Assembly: GCA_031278795.1 (NCBI GenBank)
Contig: JAITJT010000227.1
Span: 1-8,622 of the forward strand
DNA length: 8,622 nt
From: Deltaproteobacteria bacterium
GTDB lineage: Bacteria; Desulfobacterota; Desulfarculia; Adiutricales; Adiutricaceae
Reading direction: 5' to 3'
Part shown: positions 1-4,109 of the stretch, one piece after another
Numbering within the stretch: position 1 is the first letter of the stretch
How the letters are laid out: each line of letters starts with the position of its first letter
The notes under the pieces: generated by a model
What the model was told of the DNA's origin: nothing
Databases searched by the model: none
The model's input: only the letters and a program-made list of their open reading frames with translations
Translations under genes and position numbers: made by a program

Positions 1-106
1 CCTATAGCCGGTAAAGACATATTTTTTATTGGCGCATCTGTCCTTAAATATTGGGCGCTCTCTCCACTTAGCTTTAAGCAAATGATAAGCGACCCCTTCC
101 TACTCC
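1..106 (+). repeat. Dispersed repeat, copy 1 (continues to or past the window edge)
   Basis: This block matches 701-841 in the same orientation. The best part is an identical stretch of about 31 bases (about 24-52) that includes TTGGCGCATCTGTCCTTAAA, followed by GGCGC and then CCACTTAGCTTTAAGCAAATGATA. Similarity is weaker at the left end (CCTATAGCC versus CCTTGGCC) and ends at about 106 after the shared TACTCC. There are no obvious terminal inverted repeats and no transposase frame, so it is not a recognisable insertion sequence. The copy may extend left beyond the window. Confidence 0.8.
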
Positions 107-112
107 TCTGGA

Positions 113-128
113 GCCTCTAGCCAGAGGC
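113..128 (+). other. Small perfect hairpin
   Basis: GCCTCT (113-118) and AGAGGC (123-128) are exact reverse complements around the loop AGCC. No T-run follows, so it is not a classical terminator. At 6 bp it could be chance. Confidence 0.35.
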
Positions 129-257
129 CTTTGCCCAAAACCTCTCCTAGCTTGGCTTTTCCTCTCTGGAGCGTTCGACTCCCCGGCATGCCCGTCCAGA
201 TATCTCCTCTCCGGTCCCATCCACCCTTCCCAGGGTGATCGCTTTTATGATCCTTTC

Positions 258-340
258 GCTTTTTGAGCCAAGGCTATTTTCATCCAGGGGCCTCCTTTAA
301 CCAAAGGCCCTTTGAACCAAGGGCCTTTTTGAGCCAAGGC
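258..340 (+). repeat. Degenerate 15-17 bp units related to CCTTTGAACCAAGGGC
   Basis: Three adjacent units (294-308, 309-323, 324-340) and one isolated upstream unit (258-274) share the pattern C-C-TTT-(G)A-(A/G)-CCAA-(A/G)-GG-C. The outer two, containing CTTTTTGAGCCAAGGC, are nearly identical. Because each unit is partly self-complementary, neighbouring units fold into the strong hairpin listed at 303-330. Confidence 0.6.
303..330 (+). terminator. Rho-independent terminator-like hairpin
   Basis: AAAGGCCCTT (303-312) and AAGGGCCTTT (319-328) are perfect 10-bp arms around the loop TGAACC. The right arm ends in the T-run at 326-330. On the minus strand the far side also carries three Ts (TTTGG), so a weak reverse terminator is possible. 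It would end a plus-strand transcript entering from before or near the left edge. No gene for that transcript is visible here, and the hairpin could also be a by-product of the surrounding repeats. Confidence 0.45.
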
Positions 341-700
341 CAATCCGTTCCAGCGCCCAAAGATTGAAGCCATAGGGCTCCATTTCTAGCTTGTCGGCTC
401 TCAATTCCCACGCTTGAAAGTCCTGGGTCCACTCGCCCCTTGGCTTTGAGCTCTCAATCCCAAAAACTCATGAGCCCATTGTCTACAAAAAACCACAGTT
501 AAGAAGATGTCAGCCCATGAATGTTTGAGAGCTTTCTTTCTGGAAGGAGTACAAGAGCCTCCTCCGCGTCTTTCCAGGAGAGTCCCCAAGCCAAGAAGAT
601 GCCGGAGACTGGCAAACGCCTTTCTACTCATAGCTAGCTTCTTTTGATAGAGGCGAGAGCTTAAACGCTCTTTAGGGTTTTTCAGGGAAAGCTTTAAAGC

Positions 701-841
701 CCTTGGCCTAGAAAGACAATTTTTTTATTGGCGCATCTGTCCTTAAATATTAGGCGCCCTATCCACTTAGTTTTAAGCAAATGATAGGTGGCCCCTCTCC
801 ACTTAGCTTTAAGCAAATGATAGGTGGTCCCTCCCTACTCC
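701..841 (+). repeat. Dispersed repeat, copy 2, expanded internally
   Basis: This is the second copy of the repeat at 1-106, about 699 bases downstream in direct orientation. It carries the same core (GCATCTGTCCTTAAATATT at 733-751) and the same CCACTTAG...AAGCAAATGATA block. That block is present twice, which makes this copy about 35 bases longer than copy 1. Similarity stops after TACTCC near 841. Two divergent copies this close suggest an old duplication or a locally abundant non-coding repeat family. Confidence 0.8.
757..828 (+). repeat. Two tandem 36-bp units
   Basis: CCACTTAG begins at 763 and again at 799, an exact 36-base period. Each unit runs on through TTTAAGCAAATGATAGGTGG with few differences. 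The units have CCAC near the start and GTGG near the end, so each could form a weak stem. Copy 1 of the dispersed repeat has only one such unit, so this is most simply a local tandem duplication. Confidence 0.8.
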
Positions 842-1140
842 ATTTAAGTTCCTCACCTCCCATAAGCTTTGGGACCTTTCCTCCTAGCTTTCGTTACCCT
901 GCTACCATAAAGCTTGAGCCCTTCCGTCTAAGCTTAGCTTTCCTAGCTTCCAGGCCAGAGCCGTACCCTAACGCTTACGCTTCCCGCCTCCCATAAGTTT
1001 GACCCATCCCCTCTTTGCTTAGACATCCCATCTCCAAAACCACTCGAGACACCTCCATTCGGGTAAGCTATCCCCTCCCATTTCGCGGAGCATAGATCCC
1101 GGACTTCATGCTTTGTTAAATCCTTTCCTTTTTTTGCTAA

Positions 1141-1214
1141 CCTCCCTTAGCTTCCCTCTCCTCCCTTGGCCTTCCTCCTCCTTCCTCCTCCTCCCATTAC
1201 CTTCCATCCCCTTC
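1141..1214 (+). repeat. Polypyrimidine tract with a homopyrimidine mirror repeat
   Basis: The plus strand is almost entirely C and T here, with an uninterrupted pyrimidine run at 1170-1195 and two adjacent CTTCCTCCTC units at 1171-1190. Positions 1173-1192 read the same forwards and backwards (mirror symmetry, not reverse complement). That is the sequence requirement for intramolecular triplex (H-DNA). The complementary strand is G/A-rich. Confidence 0.6.
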
Positions 1215-1413
1215 GAAGCCTTTAAAAGGCCAAGGACAAGCCGTAGCCAAATCTGGGGAAAACAATGTTTACCCAAATGGAGCCACTTTCAGAAAAAAGA
1301 CAGCTTAGAAATATTAAAGCCTGAAAGTAGCTTTTGCCTTGGAAATCTTAAGGAAATTATCACCCGGCTCTTGGCTTAAAGGCCTCTAGCGTTTTTAAAG
1401 CTAAAAATACAAT

Positions 1414-1444
1414 CTTATAAGCTTATAAGTATAAATTATAATTT
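1414..1444. promoter_or_regulatory. Two adjacent perfect palindromes in AT-rich DNA (operator-like)
   Basis: CTTATAAGCTTATAAG (1414-1429) is a perfect 16-bp palindrome built from two CTTATAAG half-units that are themselves palindromic. Three bases later AAATTATAATTT (1433-1444) is a perfect 12-bp palindrome. They lie about 235 bases before the tamA start in the AT-rich zone 1380-1500, where a promoter or regulator site would be expected. No known regulator consensus is recognised, and AT-rich DNA produces palindromes by chance more often than average. Confidence 0.35.
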
Positions 1445-1486
1445 TAAGCGTAAATAAGACATAAAAGTTATAAACAGAAAAGGCCT

Positions 1487-1499
1487 AAAAAAATTTTTT
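1487..1499. other. A7T6 tract, likely intrinsically bent DNA
   Basis: Seven As are followed directly by six Ts. A-tracts of this type are known to narrow the minor groove and bend DNA. Its place upstream of the presumed tamA promoter makes a structural or regulatory role possible, but nothing proves it. Confidence 0.3.
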
Positions 1500-1517
1500 C
1501 CCTAAGGGCTTGTTTCA

Positions 1518-1564
1518 CGCCTCTTTGCGGGGGCTTCACTATTTTTGGTACTAAGAGGCGCCCC
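1518..1564 (+). promoter_or_regulatory. Inverted repeat with a competing alternative stem, upstream of tamA
   Basis: CGCCTCTT (1518-1525) is the exact reverse complement of AAGAGGCG (1553-1560). A second stem, GGGGC (1530-1534) with GCCCC (1560-1564), shares base 1560 and overlaps the first topologically, so the two exclude each other. This could be an operator or, if transcription starts upstream, a leader switch. The stems are short and the first loop is 27 bases, so this is tentative. Confidence 0.3.
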
Positions 1565-1588
1565 AGCCACTATAAATTATGTTAAAAT
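1545..1588 (+). promoter_or_regulatory. Weak promoter-like region for tamA
   Basis: TTGGTA (1545-1550) resembles a -35 element, and TATAAA (1571-1576) or TAAAAT (1583-1588) resembles a -10. The first pairing has a 20-base spacer, longer than the ideal 17, and the second has no good -35. Position about 100 bases before the tamA start is reasonable. Direct proof is lacking. Confidence 0.25.
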
Positions 1589-1678
1589 AGGTCTCGATTT
1601 AAATTCCCAGCGCCTATCTCATCCACTAGCGGGAAAAGTCTCTTCCATGGATAATCCAGAGCTTCCGGCTGAAAATTC

Positions 1679-3808
1679 TTGTGTTTTAAACAGAGTGTTA
1701 AGGTGCCTAAGCTTATAAAACCCAGCCCAGCCAAAGACAGGAATCCCCCGTGCCCGCTTCTGGGAAAGCCCTTGCGGGAGAGGCGCCCCGGTTCCGCTCT
1801 AAGTTCTAAGCCAAGCCGCGCAAGTCGTAAAACTTCCTCGCCTACCTTTCCAGCCCACACCCCCCTCTTAGCCTTAATCTTACTAATCGCCCTCATAATC
1901 CTCCCCTCCTGCGGCAAGGACCTGGAAGTCCGGCCAGCGCTCTCCTCCCAAGGGGAGAGAGAGGCCGAGGCCAATGAGCTTTTGCAAAGCGACCCCCAGG
2001 GCCCCATTCCCAAACCCAACATACCGGCCGCCTTGAGCGCCCTGGGGCTCTCTAGCTCGCCGGGTAGGCAAAGAACGCCGGTTAAGATTGAATACAGCCT
2101 GGAGGTGAACTCCCCGGATCTCCCTGAGGCGGTGGAACTCTTTAATTTGACGGCCGAGCTCTCCACCCTCAAGGACAAGCCCATATATTCGCCTTTTTTA
2201 CTGGCGGCTAGAATGAGGAGCGGGCTTAAGACAGGTGAGGAGATCTTGAACTCCCTGGGTTACTACGACGGCAAGTGCGAGGGAAACATAGAGAAGACCG
2301 GAGGAACCCCTGATACCAAGGTCGTGGTGAACTTCACGCCCGGGGTTAGATACCAGGTGGGGGAGACGAAGATCCTGGTGGTGCCCAAAGAGGGCGAGAA
2401 TAGCCAACCCCAGTACTACCCCAGCTTCACCCTGGCGGACACGGGCATGTTGGCAGGAGAACCCGCTGTCGCCTCCAACATACTCTCGGCGGTGAACAGG
2501 CTACCTGAGCTCTGGGCGGACGTGGGCTATCCCTACGCCATACTGGGCGGAACAAGATATATCCTGGATACGGAAAAAAAGACCCTCGACATAGAGGTGA
2601 CGATTGATCCAGGGGCTTTCACCAGGATGGGAAAGCTAGTCATAGAAGGCGACAACCCGGTAAGACCCGGCTTCATAGAAAACAGCATCAACTGGAAGAT
2701 AGGCGAACCCTGGAATGAGGACCTAATTGAGAAGTTCCAGGACAACCTCTTCCAGAAGGGCATCTTCAAGCCCTTGGTGGCGGAAAAGGGCGAGATGGAC
2801 CCAAACGGGGAAAGGGACGTTATCCTCCACGTGGAAAGGGCCCCTCTGCGTACGGTGAGCGGCTCCATAAACTACGACTCGGACTTTGGTCCGGGCCTGG
2901 ACGTGGCCTGGGAGCATAGAAACCTCACCCGCTGGGGTGACTTGTTCCGGGTGGAGATGCCCATCTGGGAGGATCTGCAGCAGCTGGGGCTGCAGTACAA
3001 TAGGCCCTACTTCTTCTCCAGGAGGCAAAACTTTCTGGCGAACGCCTCCTTTCTCAACGAGACCACGGACTCCTACAAGCTGCAGTCCATGTCGGTCGCG
3101 GCCGGCATCGAGAGACAGCTCTCCAGGCATCTCCTGGGCACTCTTTTAATCACCTTGGAGAGGGGCACCTTGGATGAGTTCATGGACAAAAAAGACAAAT
3201 ACATGATAGTGGGCTTTCCCCTGACCTTGGACTGGAACTGGGCAAACGATCTCCTGGACCCCACCAAGGGCCACCGCCTCAAGCTTAATGTCACGCCCTA
3301 CAACGGCCATTACTACTCCGACTTCTCCGTGGTCAAGACCCGCCTGGACGCCGAGGAGTATATTCCCTTAAGGAAGGACGGCTTTTTAGTGGCCGCCTTG
3401 AGGCTCTCCTTAGGCGCCATAGCCGGTGACGAGGCCAAACTGCTTCCCACCTCCATGCGTTTTTTTAGCGGCGGAGGAGGATCCATTAGGGGCTACCGCT
3501 ACCAATCCATTGGCCCACGCAACTACAAGGACAAACCCGCCGGAGGCGGCTTCATCACCGAGACCAGCGGTGAGATACGCTGGAGATTCTCGGAGACCAT
3601 GGGCATAACCGCCTTCGTGGACGGCGGCATGCTCTATGACGAGCTGGACATGACCTATCTAGGCAAGAACCTTCTCTGGGGAGGCGGCTTGGGCTTCCGC
3701 TACTACACACCCGTGGGCCCCTTCCGGGTGGACATAGCCACCCCCCTAAACCCTCGCCCCTATGACCCTCAGATTCAGCTCTACATAAGCCTTGGCCAGA
3801 GCTTTTAG
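1679..3808 (+). CDS. tamA: TamA, outer-membrane Omp85-family barrel of the TAM complex
   Basis: TamA is the outer-membrane partner of TamB. After a low-complexity linker (about 79-132) there are three POTRA-like domains (about 133-221, 222-311, 314-388). The third is typical, with KLVIEGD near its start, FQKGIF, and VILHVERAP at its end. Residues 390-709 form the barrel, with the superfamily IRGY motif at 603-606 (FFSGGGGSIRGYRYQSIG), GPFRVDIATPL near the end and a terminal Phe. Three POTRAs fit TamA rather than BamA, which has five. Start: an in-frame TGA at 1670-1672 leaves TTG 1679, GTG 1703 and TTG 1772 as the only standard starts before the hydrophobic segment (61-76), and none has a Shine-Dalgarno site. 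TTG 1772 gives 678 residues and a shorter basic N-terminus. LPSC at 75-78 resembles a lipobox, but Pro at -2 is atypical, so lipidation is uncertain. The family is confident; the start is not. Confidence 0.93.
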   Translation: MCFKQSVKVPKLIKPSPAKDRNPPCPLLGKPLRERRPGSALSSKPSRASRKTSSPTFPAHTPLLALILLIALIILPSCGKDLEVRPALSSQGEREAEANELLQSDPQGPIPKPNIPAALSALGLSSSPGRQRTPVKIEYSLEVNSPDLPEAVELFNLTAELSTLKDKPIYSPFLLAARMRSGLKTGEEILNSLGYYDGKCEGNIEKTGGTPDTKVVVNFTPGVRYQVGETKILVVPKEGENSQPQYYPSFTLADTGMLAGEPAVASNILSAVNRLPELWADVGYPYAILGGTRYILDTEKKTLDIEVTIDPGAFTRMGKLVIEGDNPVRPGFIENSINWKIGEPWNEDLIEKFQDNLFQKGIFKPLVAEKGEMDPNGERDVILHVERAPLRTVSGSINYDSDFGPGLDVAWEHRNLTRWGDLFRVEMPIWEDLQQLGLQYNRPYFFSRRQNFLANASFLNETTDSYKLQSMSVAAGIERQLSRHLLGTLLITLERGTLDEFMDKKDKYMIVGFPLTLDWNWANDLLDPTKGHRLKLNVTPYNGHYYSDFSVVKTRLDAEEYIPLRKDGFLVAALRLSLGAIAGDEAKLLPTSMRFFSGGGGSIRGYRYQSIGPRNYKDKPAGGGFITETSGEIRWRFSETMGITAFVDGGMLYDELDMTYLGKNLLWGGGLGFRYYTPVGPFRVDIATPLNPRPYDPQIQLYISLGQSF

Positions 3809-3823
3809 CTTGGAGCTGAAAGC
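3801..3823 (+). other. Hairpin spanning the tamA stop codon
   Basis: GCTTTTAGCT (3801-3810) pairs with AGCTGAAAGC (3814-3823) over ten positions, one of them a G-U pair, around a 3-base TGG loop. The TAG stop (3806-3808) lies in the left arm. No U-run follows, so this looks more like a 3'-end stabiliser or part of an intercistronic structure than a classical terminator. Confidence 0.5.
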
Positions 3824-3826
3824 CAA

Positions 3827-3849
3827 CCATAGGACCTAAGGCCCTATGG
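3827..3849 (+). other. Second hairpin just after tamA
   Basis: CCATAGG (3827-3833) and CCTATGG (3843-3849) form a perfect 7-bp stem with a 9-base loop, only three bases after the previous hairpin. No T-run follows. The two hairpins in series suggest a processed or protected mRNA end, or Rho-linked termination, between tamA and tamB. Confidence 0.45.
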
Positions 3850-3853
3850 CTAT

Positions 3854-3936
3854 CATTAATATATAGATGCGACCAAGGCGCCCATACATTAATATATAGA
3901 TGCGGATGAGGAGCCCATACATTAATATATAGATGC
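3854..3936. repeat. Three iterated 17-bp sites at a 33-bp period
   Basis: CATTAATATATAGATGC occurs without mismatch at 3854-3870, 3887-3903 and 3920-3936. The two 16-base spacers (3871-3886, 3904-3919) differ in their first part but both end in GCCCATA. A spacing of 33 bp is close to three helical turns, so a protein bound to each site would sit on the same face of the DNA. The site contains TATATA. Possible roles are cooperative regulator binding for tamB, promoter elements, or a simple variable-number tandem repeat. Three short units with similar spacers and no cas genes do not make a CRISPR. Confidence 0.85.
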
Positions 3937-3945
3937 TGCTTGAGT

Positions 3946-4003
3946 GCTAAGTTTAAGGGAAAAAAAGCCCCAGAAGAAATCCCTTGCCCCTTAAGCACTT
4001 AGC
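3946..4003 (+). promoter_or_regulatory. Long-range inverted repeat in the tamA-tamB gap
   Basis: GCTAAG (3946-3951) pairs with CTTAGC (3998-4003). Next to it, TTAAGGG (3953-3959) pairs with CCCTTAA (3988-3994), leaving a small asymmetric internal loop and a 28-base A/C-rich apical loop. It could be a leader structure ahead of tamB or a weak terminator after tamA. Pairing is seen in the sequence; function is inferred. Confidence 0.4.
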
Positions 4004-4050
4004 TAAGAGAGGCCGCAGAGAAGGCCTTACCTTACTTGCCCTTTTTTCCA

Positions 4051-4072
4051 GGGCCTATATTTTTTTAGGCTC
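4051..4072. other. Short inverted repeat with a T-rich loop before tamB
   Basis: GGGCCTA (4051-4057) pairs with TAGGCTC (4066-4072) through seven positions including one wobble, with an 8-base loop rich in T. It lies 37 bases before the tamB ATG. TATATT (4056-4061) inside it could serve as a -10 element, with TTGCCC (4036-4041) as a poor -35 at a 14-base spacing, so it may mark the tamB promoter. Both readings are weak. Confidence 0.25.
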
Positions 4073-4109
4073 TTAATTCTCAGGCTTAATCCCAGAACAA
4101 AGACCCCAC

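Larger units (their letters stand above)
1..1678. other. Gene-free, repeat-rich region upstream of tamA
   Basis: I find no convincing protein-coding gene, tRNA or rRNA in this stretch. Open frames of 70-90 codons exist on both strands (for example 401-631 minus and 1113-1379 plus). They show no recognisable domain or good ribosome binding site, and the 1113 frame gets its hydrophobic start simply from a pyrimidine tract. Composition is heterogeneous: about 780-1215 is strongly C/T-rich on the plus strand, and 1380-1500 is AT-rich. The region holds dispersed and tandem repeats, hairpins and palindromes, listed separately. It could be decayed sequence, a cluster of non-coding repeats, or a long regulatory and leader region for tamA; the sequence alone does not decide. 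Confidence 0.7.

Noticed and set aside
401..631. 76-codon minus-strand frame
   Set aside because: Only a weak AAGAAG precedes the ATG, and there is no domain or neighbour support. A real small gene cannot be excluded.
1..841. Composite transposon or insertion sequence bounded by the two repeat copies
   Set aside because: There is no transposase, no terminal inverted repeats and no target-site duplications between or around the copies.
1113..1379. 88-codon plus-strand frame with a hydrophobic N-terminus
   Set aside because: It has a TTG start without a ribosome binding site. The hydrophobic part is just the translated pyrimidine tract, and nothing recognisable follows.
1647..1718. Short ATG frame (23 codons) overlapping the tamA start in another frame
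   Set aside because: It is too short to judge, lacks a Shine-Dalgarno site and is not in frame with tamA, so it cannot supply the tamA start without a frameshift.
1582..2184. 200-codon open frame on the minus strand
   Set aside because: It lies opposite tamA, has no recognisable domain and is explained by the composition of the real gene.
2975..2995. 7-bp inverted repeat CTGCAGC/GCTGCAG in tamA
   Set aside because: It is short, and stems of this size are expected by chance in a gene of this length.
3854..3936. CRISPR array
   Set aside because: Repeats of 17 bp with 16-bp spacers are too short, the spacers share their ends, and there are no cas genes.
3555..3998. 147-codon minus-strand frame with repeated HLYINVWAP units
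   Set aside because: The peptide repeats come from the 33-bp DNA repeat, whose period is a multiple of three. The rest overlaps tamA antisense and has no family resemblance.
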